From Fictibacillus aquaticus (lineage in GTDB: Bacteria > Bacillota > Bacilli > Bacillales > Fictibacillaceae): a stretch of 64,000 nucleotides of DNA. The notes below the pieces were generated by a model. The model was not told the origin of the DNA, ran no database searches, and saw only the letters and a list, made by a program, of their open reading frames with translations. The DNA is taken from NCBI RefSeq assembly GCF_002245695.1, contig NZ_NOII01000001.1:248001-312000 (forward strand). The letters are read 5' to 3'. The stretch's first letter is position 1. Every line of letters starts with the position of its first letter. Shown here one piece after another: positions 26,701 to 36,192 of this stretch. Position numbers and translations under genes: made by a program.

Positions 26701-29700
26701 CAGACGGGTCATCTATGAAAGATTTTAAGAATCGGATGGATCCTCTTCCGCCGTTATGCCCTGTCCAAATAACTGAGACCCTGTTTTTATCAAGTGCATC
26801 TTGGAATGATTGAAACTCTAGTTTGGTTGGTTCCGTTCCAGGAGCATAGTCACTGTTAGCGTATACTAGATCTACGTCAGACAGCTTATCAAGATCTTTG
26901 TATGTCATGGTGATGGTTTTAAAGCCTAGACTTTCAAGATAAGGTTTCAGCGCAGGTTTTCCAGAACTGATATAATCCCCGATGATCCCGATAACTGGTG
27001 ACGGACGGAGCTTGATATCGATTTTTGCAAGCTCGCCTGGAGCTACTTTAACGGTGATATCTTTTTGAACATATCCATCTTTTTTAAGTCGTATCGTGTA
27101 CGTTCCAGGTTCAAGCTTGTTGATACTGTATTGTCCAAGGCTGCTTGAGACAGACGAGCGAGGCTTGTCTATGACTTTTAATTCTGCCCCTTCAACAGCG
27201 TTTCCGTCTTTTTCATCTTCAACTGTACCTGAAAGACTTGCAGCATCTTCTCGAGTATCCATACTTAATGTTACTTGCTCAGGAATATCCTTTGATTGGG
27301 CAGTAATTGATTTCTGCTCATAGCCGAACGCACTCACTTCTAATTCGTACGTTCCTTTTGGCAAGGCAATGGAAAAACTTCCATCCTGCTTAGAAACAGT
27401 GGAAACAGGCTGATCTTTAACTTTAATAGATGCTTGTAATGGCTTTCCTTCATCATCTGTTATTTTTCCTTTCACACTTGGGAAAGAGGCATTAGAAGCC
27501 CATAAAACAGACTGCACGAGAAGTTCTTTTCCTTCCTCAGTATAATCTTCAAGACTGTGATTGAGAGTGAAACCATGGCCGCTCATCAGAAGTTCTGCGC
27601 TTCCGGCAGTTCTTGGCTTATAGGCAACGCCTATACCGTGTGTTGTATCACTGCCTTCATGTTTAATCTCAGCGAGCGGATAACCGCTGTAGTTCTTGAA
27701 ATAGGAGACTGAGCTTGAAGCAGGGTTAAGGAGTTCAATGATATCTCCTGCTTTCGCACCGCTGAATATCGGATGTTCATTAATGATTTTATATTGTGCA
27801 GATTTTGCGGTATTCCTTACAGTTACTCGTTCTTTAGGATCCTGGCGGTTACGCACAAGATGATTAATACCTGATCCGCTGTAATATGCTTCGCCAAAAA
27901 TCAGGCTCGTTTCGCTCTCATCAGCTGCATTCAGCATTTCATCAAAGATGGATTTCGTAATGGAACTTGTACTCGGTTCATTGATGAAAACCACATCAAA
28001 ATCTTTCATTTTTTCTTTCATTTGGACGGGCGCTATATCACTTGCTGATATCCCATGAGCCTTTAGCAGTGCTTTGAAGTTATCATCATTATCATAATAA
28101 TCTCCAACAACTCCAACTCTAGGTGTAGTGTATAAACTAATGTCCAAATTGCCGTCTTCCTTTGAAAGATCAGCTTTTTGTCTGTGGCTGATATACCCAT
28201 CCTTTTCTACAATCAATGTGTATTGGTCATCTTGCAGATTTTCAAAATGATATCTGCCATTTGAGGATGTAACACTCTCAGCAACTGTTTCTGCTGCAGC
28301 ATTTTTTAACGTAATGTGTGCTTCTGATAAGGCGATTCCTTTCACTGCATCCTTTATTGTTCCTGATAATATGCCTCCTTCAGCACGTTTAAGGACAATA
28401 TTTAAATGTGCGGGCTGTCCCGCTTTTACTGCTATTTCTGCTCTCAGAGATGCGTAACCTTGCGCCCGAATATCAGCATTGAATGTTCCTTCGTCATGGA
28501 AAAACGAGAAGTTTTCTCCCAAATTCACAGTTACACCGGTTTCTAGAATTTCTATTTGCGCGTCTACCGGTTCACCCGATTCATTAACTATCGTACCGGT
28601 GATCTCACCAAATTTGGAATCAAACAAATAATCCAATCCGTTCAGCAAGATTTTTTGCTGAGAAGGAAGCCATTGCTTAGGAGTTGACCATGGCACTGCC
28701 GCATGACTTGAAAGAAGCAAATGTGCACTTTCAGAAGAAACGGCCTTGTAAGCAACTCCAGATCCAGTAAATCCTAATGTGTCGTTGCCGATTTTACCTA
28801 TGCTTCGGCCTGAATATTGAGTGAACCAGGCGAAATCACCGGATCCATTGAACAGATCCACTCTGTCTCCTTTTTTGAAATCTTTAAAGATGGGGTGTTC
28901 TGCATCTACCTGGATCCTGACAATGCCTCGTCCATAATAATGACCTATTGACCCGGGATCTTTCCAATAATCAGACAGCTGTTGAATAGAACCGTAACTG
29001 TCTCCCCATTGATCAGTAAACAGAATGCTGACATCATGGTTTTTTGCTGCATCGATGAGCACCTGCATCTTTTCTTTAGCAGGGGCTTCTTCAGCGGTTC
29101 CGTAAGAGCCGTTTAACAGTAACACCTGGTAACGACCGATATCGTCTATAATATCCCAGCCTCGTTCTTCTGCAGCATACCCGCTCCGCAGCAAGAAGGA
29201 TGTCATTTCATTGTTGTAGTCATCAAGCACGGCGATATCATAAGGCTGAAGGTTAACGTTCACACTGTTTTCTTCACCAGCAAGTACAGCGATAGTAACG
29301 GTGCTCTCTTGATATCCATCCAGTTTCAGTTGAGCTGTATATGTGCCTTCAAAAATTTCATTACTAATAAACTTTCCGTCAGAATCGGTTTTACCGTTTA
29401 CTGGGGTGCCCTCTAAGGTGATGGCAGCAGATGGCACCGGCTTCCCTGTCCGTTTATTCTGAACGGTTATTGTTAAAGAACCTGTATCAGCATCTTTTAA
29501 TTCATAATTTTGACTTGTTTGATATCCAGAAACGAAAACAGTTTCTTCAGAATGCTGCTTCTTTCCATATTGAGAAATCTGAATGGTGTAAGTGCCAGGC
29601 TTGTGGCGAAGAATAAAATTCCCATCAGAATCAGCTTTGGAAGATACGCCAGTTTCTGCAATGGTAACCGTTCCTTGCACAGAATTTCCTTTTTCATCAG

Positions 29701-32700
29701 TTAACTGGCCAGTTAAAATTCCTGGTGACTCATAAAGCAGTATCCCTTTTCGGTGCGGCACAATCAGTTTTCCAGCTGTGATTGGCAGGCCAGATGAACT
29801 TATTGAAGGAATAGAAAATTCCTTCAGAACTTTACCTGTTAATACGTCGACAGCGGATACTTTGCCAGTGCTTCCTGTGAAAAATAATACACCGCTTGAG
29901 GATATCGATCCGTTATGAACGCTTGTGCCTAACACTTTGTTTTCCCACTTCAGACTGCCGGATGATTTTTCATAGGCACGCAAATATGGCTGCGAGGCAG
30001 ATCCGATAATAACCAAATCCTTATATAATAACGGTGAATTAGCTTGTGTGTCGCCTATGCCGCTGATATGCCATTTTTCTTCACCAGTCTTTCCGTCCAG
30101 GCGGTAAAGAGATCCGGTTTTTGCAGCAAGGTTTGTACCCGTGACATAAATATCTCCATCTTCATAAACCGGACGAGATACAACACCTTCCTTATTGAAT
30201 GCTTTAGTCCAAACTTCAGTTCCGTCTTCAATGTTTAATGCCCGAAGCGATTGATCGTCATAGCTGCCTACATATACAAGTCCTCCGCCGCTGCTTGCAC
30301 CAAAGTAAACGGGAGCCCCAACAGAATAGTTCCATATTTTCTTGCCGTCATCCGCATCAAACGCAGTGACTTGAGCTTTTTCTGTCATACCTGAACTCAC
30401 AATTACCTTTCCGTCTAAAACAATTGGAGATTCGTAAACTGCTGTATCGCTGATTGGTGCCGTCCATTTGATTGCACCGCTTTTTACATAAAGTGCGTAT
30501 ATCTTGTTTTGTTCACCGCCTGAAACATACACAGTTTCATGATCGATTGTAGGAGAGGAACGGTTAAAGCCCCCCGTCTGAAAAGACCATTTTTCTTTCC
30601 CGCTTTTCATATCAAGAGATACAACCCAGCCATTTTCTGTTACTAGGACGATGTTTTCGCCTGAAACAGCAGGAGTTGAAAAGAGAATATCCCCTCTGTT
30701 TTCGCTTTTATATTCCCAGCTTTTTTCAAGATTGCTGATATCGACAGCATGTGGTGAAACAGCGTTGCGTGTTATGTTTTGGTTTGCTGTTTTCCATTCA
30801 GTGTCCTCAGGCGAAGCAGAAACTGTTTCTGTCAGCAGATTAAGTTCTGTGTTGCTGCTGATAGTCACTTTCTTGGAAATTGAATGTATCTTTTCGCCGT
30901 ACACGTTGATCGTATAACTACCTTCAGGTACAGACGAGAAACTAAATGTGCCGTTCTTATCCGTTCTTGCGTCAGGACTTTGGGTATCTAATAAACGGAT
31001 GTAAGCAAATGGTACCGGCTCCCCGCCTTCTTTCATTTTAAGAGTGCCTGTTATTTTAAACGTTTCTGATTTTTCCAGTACTACGTTTGTCTGGAATTCT
31101 TCTCCCTTTTTAATCTCTGCCTGAAATACAGTGTCTTTGTAACCGTAAGCGGAAACTTTTACTTCATGCAGCCCAGCGTTTACTCGCAAAGTAAAGCTTC
31201 CATCTTCAGAAACGTTTTGTTGGATATTTTCTTCAGCAATTGAGATGGTTCCGGCGACAGGTTTACCATCTTTGTTTTTGAGTGTTCCTATTAACGTACC
31301 TGAAAATGCGGCTTCCGTTACCGCCTGATAAATGTTCAATATACCTGCTCCGTATTGCTGATTAGGCAATGAGCCCATCTGCGGCTCTTTGCGTGCTGTC
31401 TTGATTAGGATAGATTTTACTTCATCGATGCTTAAATCAGGGTTTGCCTGAAATAATAATGCAATTGACCCAGAAACGAGGGGTGATGCCATGGATGTTC
31501 CGCTCAGCGTGTCATATTTTCCTTCGTTTCTTATACCTGGCCATGCGGAGTAAATTTGGTGTCCTGGAGCAGAAATATCTGGCTTTATCATTGGAGTGCT
31601 TTCTCCGTTTTCATCTGGCCAATAGACTGGGCCCCGGCTTGAAAATGAGGCGACTTGGTCATACGAATCAGTTGCGCCTACGGTAAAGGATTCGGGAAAG
31701 CTTCCAGGCGAGCCGATAGTTTGAGAGCCTGGACCGTTATTGCCAGCAGAAAAAACTGGAAAGATGCCGGCAGAAACCCATGCTTTTACATCTTCATGAA
31801 ATTCTGGATTATAGGGGTTTGCATTGCCCCAAGAGTTATTCACGAGATGAGGCGCTTTGGACGGATCTCCTCCGGGTGCCATGAACCATTGAAATGCTTT
31901 ATGGATGGCAGATAAGGAAGATGATCCTGAGTCATCGAAAATTTTTGCCGCTATCCATTCTGCTTCTGGAGCCGCACCGACAGGTTCTCCGGTTCCTCCT
32001 CCGACAGCGGTTCCGGCGACATGAGTTCCATGGCCGTTGCCATCCTGAGGTGTCTGGTAACCCTCCCCTGATAAATCAATCCAGGAGTATTGATGCTGTC
32101 CATCACGCCCTCTGTAATTGTGCTTAAGTGCTTCATGGTTCGCGTCTACCCCAGAGTCCATGATGCCGACAACGACACCTTCTCCCTTAAGCCCGTATTT
32201 TTCCCATACTTTAGTCGCATTTACTTTTTCAAGGTTCCATTGAGGCAGTTTAGGAGAACTATTTTCTGCAGGGTCGTCAGGAAGTGTGAGCAATTCGTCT
32301 AAAACGATGCTGTCCACGTCGTTTCTTGCTAATAAAGTTTTATAGGCATCCTCTGTAACAGTAGCTGTCATGCCGTTGATGATCCAAAGATTATCTTTTT
32401 TCTTCGCTTTTCCTTGCTTTGCCAAATTGTTGAGAGCTGCTGATAAATCACTTTGAGTAGTTTCTGAAAAATTCTTTAATGATTGCTGAATATACTGGAT
32501 TTTTTCTTTGCGGTTTTTAAATGATTTATTTTTAGGAGAGATGCTTGTGAGGTTTGGTCTTTCTTTACTGCGGATGATGATGTTTATTTTATCGTTTTTC
32601 TTAAAGGCGAGCTCGATTTTTTCTTTTTCCTTTTTCTCTGCTGCTTGATGATCAGGCAGAGTGTTTCCTTTCGACAAAGCAGATTTGGCTAGGAATTTAT

Positions 32701-32938
32701 CCAAACCGCTGTTTACACTTAACAGAGCAGGATTCGTTATTGCTTGAGATAAGTTAACTTTTTTAGATTTAAATTCTTCTTCTCTCTGTTTTTCTATTAA
32801 GAGCTGATTTGATGCTGCTGGTTTTGCGGTCTTTTTTCCTGTTGCGGATACAGGAGAATAGGTTGTGAGAATAAGCAATAAAGAGAGAATAACTATGTAG
32901 ATCCTTTGAACTTTACTCTGAATCTTTTTACGTTTCAA
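23774..32938 (-). CDS. Giant secreted subtilase with PQQ propeller and five Rossmann-like modules
   Basis: A 3054-residue exported serine protease. TTG 32938 is the likely start: GGAGG lies eight bases upstream and it opens a clean signal peptide (MKRKKIQSK, then a hydrophobic core ending at SPVSA). The longer frame from 33001 adds a hydrophilic stretch. Layout: propeptide with I9-like part (about 60-235); S8 domain with Asp261 (GIMDSGVD), His303 (GNGHGTHVAG) and Ser482 (SGTSMASP); carboxypeptidase-regulatory beta domains; PQQ/WD-like propeller (about 735-1070); then five copies of a module starting with IAVLDDY/VGVVGDYY/IGIIGDYI/IAVLGNDY/AAVIGDLD at about 1230, 1607, 1980, 2358 and 2740. Beta-sandwich pairs lie between them, and an Ig-like C-terminal domain ends the protein. 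No LPXTG or SLH anchor is seen, so it is probably released or wall-associated. Confidence 0.88.
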   Translation of the reverse strand: MKRKKIQSKVQRIYIVILSLLLILTTYSPVSATGKKTAKPAASNQLLIEKQREEEFKSKKVNLSQAITNPALLSVNSGLDKFLAKSALSKGNTLPDHQAAEKKEKEKIELAFKKNDKINIIIRSKERPNLTSISPKNKSFKNRKEKIQYIQQSLKNFSETTQSDLSAALNNLAKQGKAKKKDNLWIINGMTATVTEDAYKTLLARNDVDSIVLDELLTLPDDPAENSSPKLPQWNLEKVNATKVWEKYGLKGEGVVVGIMDSGVDANHEALKHNYRGRDGQHQYSWIDLSGEGYQTPQDGNGHGTHVAGTAVGGGTGEPVGAAPEAEWIAAKIFDDSGSSSLSAIHKAFQWFMAPGGDPSKAPHLVNNSWGNANPYNPEFHEDVKAWVSAGIFPVFSAGNNGPGSQTIGSPGSFPESFTVGATDSYDQVASFSSRGPVYWPDENGESTPMIKPDISAPGHQIYSAWPGIRNEGKYDTLSGTSMASPLVSGSIALLFQANPDLSIDEVKSILIKTARKEPQMGSLPNQQYGAGILNIYQAVTEAAFSGTLIGTLKNKDGKPVAGTISIAEENIQQNVSEDGSFTLRVNAGLHEVKVSAYGYKDTVFQAEIKKGEEFQTNVVLEKSETFKITGTLKMKEGGEPVPFAYIRLLDTQSPDARTDKNGTFSFSSVPEGSYTINVYGEKIHSISKKVTISSNTELNLLTETVSASPEDTEWKTANQNITRNAVSPHAVDISNLEKSWEYKSENRGDILFSTPAVSGENIVLVTENGWVVSLDMKSGKEKWSFQTGGFNRSSPTIDHETVYVSGGEQNKIYALYVKSGAIKWTAPISDTAVYESPIVLDGKVIVSSGMTEKAQVTAFDADDGKKIWNYSVGAPVYFGASSGGGLVYVGSYDDQSLRALNIEDGTEVWTKAFNKEGVVSRPVYEDGDIYVTGTNLAAKTGSLYRLDGKTGEEKWHISGIGDTQANSPLLYKDLVIIGSASQPYLRAYEKSSGSLKWENKVLGTSVHNGSISSSGVLFFTGSTGKVSAVDVLTGKVLKEFSIPSISSSGLPITAGKLIVPHRKGILLYESPGILTGQLTDEKGNSVQGTVTIAETGVSSKADSDGNFILRHKPGTYTIQISQYGKKQHSEETVFVSGYQTSQNYELKDADTGSLTITVQNKRTGKPVPSAAITLEGTPVNGKTDSDGKFISNEIFEGTYTAQLKLDGYQESTVTIAVLAGEENSVNVNLQPYDIAVLDDYNNEMTSFLLRSGYAAEERGWDIIDDIGRYQVLLLNGSYGTAEEAPAKEKMQVLIDAAKNHDVSILFTDQWGDSYGSIQQLSDYWKDPGSIGHYYGRGIVRIQVDAEHPIFKDFKKGDRVDLFNGSGDFAWFTQYSGRSIGKIGNDTLGFTGSGVAYKAVSSESAHLLLSSHAAVPWSTPKQWLPSQQKILLNGLDYLFDSKFGEITGTIVNESGEPVDAQIEILETGVTVNLGENFSFFHDEGTFNADIRAQGYASLRAEIAVKAGQPAHLNIVLKRAEGGILSGTIKDAVKGIALSEAHITLKNAAAETVAESVTSSNGRYHFENLQDDQYTLIVEKDGYISHRQKADLSKEDGNLDISLYTTPRVGVVGDYYDNDDNFKALLKAHGISASDIAPVQMKEKMKDFDVVFINEPSTSSITKSIFDEMLNAADESETSLIFGEAYYSGSGINHLVRNRQDPKERVTVRNTAKSAQYKIINEHPIFSGAKAGDIIELLNPASSSVSYFKNYSGYPLAEIKHEGSDTTHGIGVAYKPRTAGSAELLMSGHGFTLNHSLEDYTEEGKELLVQSVLWASNASFPSVKGKITDDEGKPLQASIKVKDQPVSTVSKQDGSFSIALPKGTYELEVSAFGYEQKSITAQSKDIPEQVTLSMDTREDAASLSGTVEDEKDGNAVEGAELKVIDKPRSSVSSSLGQYSINKLEPGTYTIRLKKDGYVQKDITVKVAPGELAKIDIKLRPSPVIGIIGDYISSGKPALKPYLESLGFKTITMTYKDLDKLSDVDLVYANSDYAPGTEPTKLEFQSFQDALDKNRVSVIWTGHNGGRGSIRFLKSFIDDPSAEITGSRSGAQGTILKEHPLTEGLELQQTFSLPARLDYYYGFNGYSGNTVVSMNHPQTGENGSLIAFKERTMDSVEILLGSMVFSYNYLPGETSFDPTREKLLKNALSWALDKKETAIGELDGTVLNESGFPVNGEIFIKETGKKITADLEGRFFTALNPGDYNITIQAFGHNEQTFSLKIEKGKKLQKTFILTPVNAGVLTGRVLDADTNNVLKDASIAVIGTPVEARSDELGKYRISLPEGSYDVRIKAEGYTPAVKTVQINSGSVTEHDELLKQSEKIAVLGNDYNKSHVLSYLGSLGYETDFYTYTDFKKLSDNMTDYKLIILNDLSYTMTADHFKAFVNKADQLEVSLIFPSQYSLGSMNDLSKVFGDPKAVVSSYVTGSVLLKANHDHPIFRGFSEGQEIEILSNGTGTVQYSAYSEYSGTTIGTLHSNDGKSLGEAIGYKFSSPNSVHVLLSSMQLGGNGRPGYRWTKQTEQLYANAIDYALNASQSEIHGKITDTNGTAISQARITVPGTSFSAVSNERGEYRIGIGKGTYTVLAKARGYEDQSKTVNVPENSQAEETNFTLTEIKRVVLSGTITDKELKQHLSGAKIILTPADDPNLAEETASDDKGYYEFTGLLPGEYTINIAKKGYLPIEHRLSIGSSNSVWNAEMNAAQAAVIGDLDDVLTNFLNSEHLYSEQRDWDVIEDIQSYKLIVLNTNKGTTEQMKKLISESDKHHVSLIFTGTWGVKDGSLHLLKTAEGSPDIFKQGYNEGSVFLKGNTEHPIYSGIKTDEKGRIHIHSQKSPYATIKGYKGISLGGLFVNEDDKGESISYDFRSKEHMHMILSSFAVTNIIGPEYGWTKDGKQLYLNALRWAKDAEQEKPAAPSWDREVYMAKQQPAIVSGQAQYSSTVKAYAIHGNRKTLVGTAQPNRDGTFQMELNHLSNGQHTLFVEAENFAGITSSKSPMKIIITGKPVQFSSELGKMKTAY

Positions 32939-33101
32939 ACGAGGCACCTCCAATATTTGGTATAAGACAAAGTTCCTCGTAAAGTTTACAAAATCCTCCA
33001 ATTATTGGCTCGTTTTGATAAACTTGATTCTATAGTAATAGAAGAATTTAAAAGATTTTGGTAGATTAAGTGCCTATTTTACTAATTCTGTCAGTAATTG
33101 G

Positions 33102-33152
33102 AAAAAGCCTTTCTTATGTTTGTGTTCAAACACAGAAAGGCTGCTTTTTTTT
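33102..33152. terminator. Bidirectional hairpin terminator after the BstA-like gene
   Basis: Arms AGCCTTTCT and AGAAAGGCT enclose a loop that itself can fold (TGTTTG/CAAACA). T runs occur on both sides. Confidence 0.7.
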
Positions 33153-33175
33153 ATTATTTAATGAATGAAAAATTG

Positions 33176-33697
33176 TTACCAGTTCAACCGCGCCCGCAAT
33201 TCAGTAATATGTGCGATATGATGGCGGCTGTGCCAGGCATATATGCCAATAGCAGTTCTAAGCTTAATGGAACCTTTATCAGGGTGAACGAATGTTCTAA
33301 TAAGATCGGCAGGTTCCAAAGTGCGCAGAAGTATGCTCCACCGGTCATGCAGAGCCTCCAGCAATGATATTGAAACAGTTATGGGTGACTGATAGTCTGA
33401 AAGCATCGCCCATTCACTTTCTTCGTAGTCTTTAATCAAAGGACTGTTTTCTGTTAGTGCTAGTTTAAAGCGAATCACACCGTTTAAGTGGCTGTCAGGA
33501 AGATGATGAACAACCTGCCGAACTGTCCATCCGCCTGGACGATAGGCTGTATCCAGCTGCTCATCGTTTAAGCCTTTTACTGCCTCTTTTAGCTTTTCAG
33601 GTGCTTCTTCTATCTCTTTTATCCATTCATTAACCATATCAGGTGTAGCTTCCGTATCATTACTGAATTGACCGACAGGATATTGCAAATCATTCAT
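33176..33697 (-). CDS. bstA: YfiT/BstA-type DinB protein (putative bacillithiol S-transferase)
   Basis: A 173-residue DinB-family protein closely resembling Bacillus YfiT/BstA, a metal-dependent enzyme that conjugates bacillithiol to electrophiles. It starts with LQYPVGQF and has the YfiT signature YRPGGWTVRQVVHHLPDSH (metal His in VVHHLPDSH) and YAWHSRHHIAHI near the C terminus, supplying the other metal histidines. AAGGAGTGAAGG precedes ATG 33697. The assignment is at family level; the in vivo substrate is not known. Confidence 0.82.
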   Translation of the reverse strand: MNDLQYPVGQFSNDTEATPDMVNEWIKEIEEAPEKLKEAVKGLNDEQLDTAYRPGGWTVRQVVHHLPDSHLNGVIRFKLALTENSPLIKDYEESEWAMLSDYQSPITVSISLLEALHDRWSILLRTLEPADLIRTFVHPDKGSIKLRTAIGIYAWHSRHHIAHITELRARLNW

Positions 33698-33778
33698 TAT
33701 CCTTCACTCCTTATTCTTTTCATTAGTACTGAGTTCTTTTGCTAGAATCGGAATCCTTTTTTCTCTTAAGAATAAAGA

Positions 33779-33808
33779 CAAAATCCTCCAAAGTATGGAG
33801 GACTTTTT
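33779..33808 (-). terminator. Hairpin terminator after the MHS transporter gene
   Basis: Arms TCCTCCA and TGGAGGA with a five-base loop, followed by ATTTTG on the minus strand and ACTTTTT on the plus strand; a modest terminator. Confidence 0.6.
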
Positions 33809-33817
33809 ATGAGAGTT

Positions 33818-35155
33818 TTAAATTTTACGCTTTGCAGTGTTTGTGTAATCTGAGTTGTTCAGTTCCAGTTCAATATGGGACGTTTTCGATGACTCACCCA
33901 TGCGCCAGTAAGTAATGAAGCTGACGGCAATACAGCCAGCAACATAATAGTAAAAGAGAGACTCAACACCGAGGCTTTTCAGCCATAATGCGATGAATTC
34001 AGCCGTGCCGCCAAATATGGCAACAGTAAGGGCATATGGAAATCCTACTCCAAGAGCACGTATAGCTGTCGGGAACAGCTCAGCTTTTACGATGGCGTTG
34101 ATTGAAGTATATCCTGTAACGATAATGAGTCCAATCATCATCAATAAGAAGGCTGCAGCGGGACTATTTGTATTTTCCATAAACATAAACAATGGAACGG
34201 TCAGCAGTGTTCCTAAAATTCCAAAAGTCATTAGTAGCGGCCGTCTGCCGATCCGGTCTGACAGCATGCCCGCAAGCGGCTGAATGACTACAAAAATGAG
34301 TAAAGCGAAAAAGTTAATCCAGCTGACGGTTTCTTTCTCAAAACCAACCGTGTTAACCATGAATTTCTGCAGATATGTTGTGTATGTATAAAATGCTACC
34401 GTGCCGCCGAGAGTCAGTCCGACTACGGTCAAAACAGCTTTTGGATGCTTCATTAATGCTTTCATTGTTCCAGCACTTGTTTTGGACTTTTCATCCATCT
34501 TCTTAAACTGCTCAGATTCATCCATCGAGCGGCGAAGCCATAGTACTGCTAGTGCCCCCATTGCTCCTATAATAAAAGGAATTCGCCATCCCCAAGACAT
34601 CATGTCTGCTTCACTCAATACTTGCTGAAGTATGATCTGAACTCCTAAAGCCACGAGCTGTCCGGCTACAAGTGTTACATATTGAAAACTCGAGAAAAAT
34701 CCGCGGCGTCCGCTGCTTGCCATCTCGGATAGATAGGTTGCAGATGTGCCATATTCCCCTCCGAGTGACAGGCCTTGCAGCAGCCTAGCCAAAACAAGAA
34801 TGATGGGTGCCAATATTCCGATCGTTCCATATCCTGGTGTACAGGCTATGATTAGCGAACCTCCCGCCATAATTGTGATGGAAAGCGTGAGTGCTGCTCT
34901 TCGACCGTGCCGGTCGGCATAGCGGCCCATGAGAAGGCTTCCAATCGGCCTCATTAAAAACCCGACTGCGAAGATCGCAGCTGTATTCAGCAGCTGGCTG
35001 GTAGGATCCCCTTTTGGGAAGAACTGTGATGAAAAATAGATCGCAAATGCAGAATAGACGTACCAGTCGTACCATTCAATCAGATTTCCAACTGACCCTT
35101 TAAAAATGTTGCCGGTAATGCGCCGGGTGCTGGCGCGGTCTGTGTTAGCTGCCAT
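33818..35155 (-). CDS. MFS transporter of the metabolite:H+ symporter (MHS) family
   Basis: A 445-residue, 12-helix proton symporter related to KgtP, ProP and ShiA. The N terminus has the MHS signature GNLIEWYDWYVYSAFA. Motif A is GRYADRHGRRAAL, and the next conserved segment is RLLQGLSLGGEYGTSATYL. The second half has the repeated motif LSDRIGRRPLL. Substrates of relatives are dicarboxylates, osmolytes or shikimate; nothing here decides. AAGGAGGA lies nine bases upstream of ATG 35155. It is a single-gene unit. Confidence 0.9.
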   Translation of the reverse strand: MAANTDRASTRRITGNIFKGSVGNLIEWYDWYVYSAFAIYFSSQFFPKGDPTSQLLNTAAIFAVGFLMRPIGSLLMGRYADRHGRRAALTLSITIMAGGSLIIACTPGYGTIGILAPIILVLARLLQGLSLGGEYGTSATYLSEMASSGRRGFFSSFQYVTLVAGQLVALGVQIILQQVLSEADMMSWGWRIPFIIGAMGALAVLWLRRSMDESEQFKKMDEKSKTSAGTMKALMKHPKAVLTVVGLTLGGTVAFYTYTTYLQKFMVNTVGFEKETVSWINFFALLIFVVIQPLAGMLSDRIGRRPLLMTFGILGTLLTVPLFMFMENTNSPAAAFLLMMIGLIIVTGYTSINAIVKAELFPTAIRALGVGFPYALTVAIFGGTAEFIALWLKSLGVESLFYYYVAGCIAVSFITYWRMGESSKTSHIELELNNSDYTNTAKRKI

Positions 35156-35399
35156 GAGGTGTCCTCCTTATCATCTTCAAAAAACAGTGAAATCTGCTTT
35201 TAGTTGCATGTTCCCGTCTTGCTGGCTAGCTTAAACCAGATATGTTATAGATCCAATTAATTTTTCCCTGTCCTCCTTTTAAAATAGTATTTCTACCTTA
35301 TCCAATCCTGCCTCATTTCTCTACCGTGAAAAGTATGAAATATATCAATTGATTTTTTGGGACTTTGTTATGATTTTTTAATAGAATTAAATTTTTACA

Positions 35400-35876
35400 C
35401 TATACATTCTTGCTCATGATCAGCTGTTCTCCGATACTGCCCATCTTCCTTCTTCCCGTATCTTGAAATCCCGACTTTATATAGAGCTTTTGCGCAGGTA
35501 TATTTCTTTTGTTCACAGCTAAAACAATTTCGTTGCATGATGGAAATTGGTTCAATGTCAAGAGACGAAGCTGCTTCAGCCCATCAGATGCATATCCCTT
35601 TCCCTGTTCAGGATAATTAATAGAGAATGCTGTCAGCAGCATGCCATCTGAGTTATCTGTGTATTCTTGTACACGGGAACTAGAGTGAAGCACGAAAAAT
35701 CCTACAGGCTGTTCTTCACATGCAATAACGATCGGATGCTTTTCGTTTGTTGCTTCCAGCATGTCAGATGGCAGCGCGGTAAACTGCAGCTGTTCCTCAG
35801 GTAAATAGAAATCCCTTAATCCTGCAAAGTATTTTGAAGAGTAAAGCTTCAGCTCAGTTTTCATTTTATTTGCCAT
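35400..35876 (-). CDS. GNAT family N-acetyltransferase
   Basis: A 158-residue acetyltransferase. The central sheet leads to INYPEQGKGYASDGLKQL, carrying the QGKGYA acetyl-CoA loop. The C-terminal helix-strand has LAVNKRNIPAQKLYIKSGF, typical of GNAT domains acting on small molecules or protein amines. The substrate is unknown. The start has GAAGGTT about six bases upstream. No neighbour shares its strand closely; the promoter should lie in the short gap to the divergent small ORF at 35976. Confidence 0.87.
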   Translation of the reverse strand: MANKMKTELKLYSSKYFAGLRDFYLPEEQLQFTALPSDMLEATNEKHPIVIACEEQPVGFFVLHSSSRVQEYTDNSDGMLLTAFSINYPEQGKGYASDGLKQLRLLTLNQFPSCNEIVLAVNKRNIPAQKLYIKSGFQDTGRRKMGSIGEQLIMSKNV

Positions 35877-35975
35877 ATTAACCTTCCTTCAAATAATGTT
35901 ATTTGTTTAAAAATAGATGTGTGCTTAGTATGATATGGTATATATTGTATCAAATCTTCCTAAAGGGGGTTCTTA

Positions 35976-36152
35976 ATGGGTACTGCTGAATGGATTATAT
36001 TTGGGGGCGGTGTGTTATCTTTAATCGGTTGGGTATGGTATTATGCTGCACTAGGAAAAAGGATATCTGCTGAGGAAAAGAAAGCGGGCCGCGATTTAAC
36101 GTATGAAATGAATCCGTATACAGGTTCTGCAAAAGATAGCAAACAAGAATAA
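35976..36152 (+). CDS. 58-residue single-helix membrane protein
   Basis: A small ORF with AAAGGGGGT seven bases before ATG and a terminator starting at its stop. One transmembrane helix (WIIFGGGVLSLIGWVWYYAAL) is followed by a charged cytoplasmic tail (GKRISAEEKKAGRDLTYE) and a short polar end. I do not know the family. Strong signals at both ends support expression. Confidence 0.7.
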   Translation: MGTAEWIIFGGGVLSLIGWVWYYAALGKRISAEEKKAGRDLTYEMNPYTGSAKDSKQE

Positions 36153-36176
36153 AAGCACGCATTAGGCGTGCTTTTA
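36150..36176. terminator. Bidirectional terminator at 36.15 kb
   Basis: Perfect arms AAAAGCACGC and GCGTGCTTTT with a five-base loop, between the small plus-strand ORF and the end of the anti-sigma gene on the minus strand. Confidence 0.85.
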
Positions 36177-36192
36177 ACGTATATTCAATGTT

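Noticed and set aside
23774-32938. Plus-strand ORFs of 60-90 codons throughout the protease gene
   Set aside because: They are antisense shadows without ribosome sites, inside one long continuous coding frame with clear domains.
32939-33001. Longer N terminus for the giant protease (TTG 33001)
   Set aside because: It adds a hydrophilic 21-residue extension before a complete signal peptide, and GGAGG lies correctly spaced before TTG 32938.
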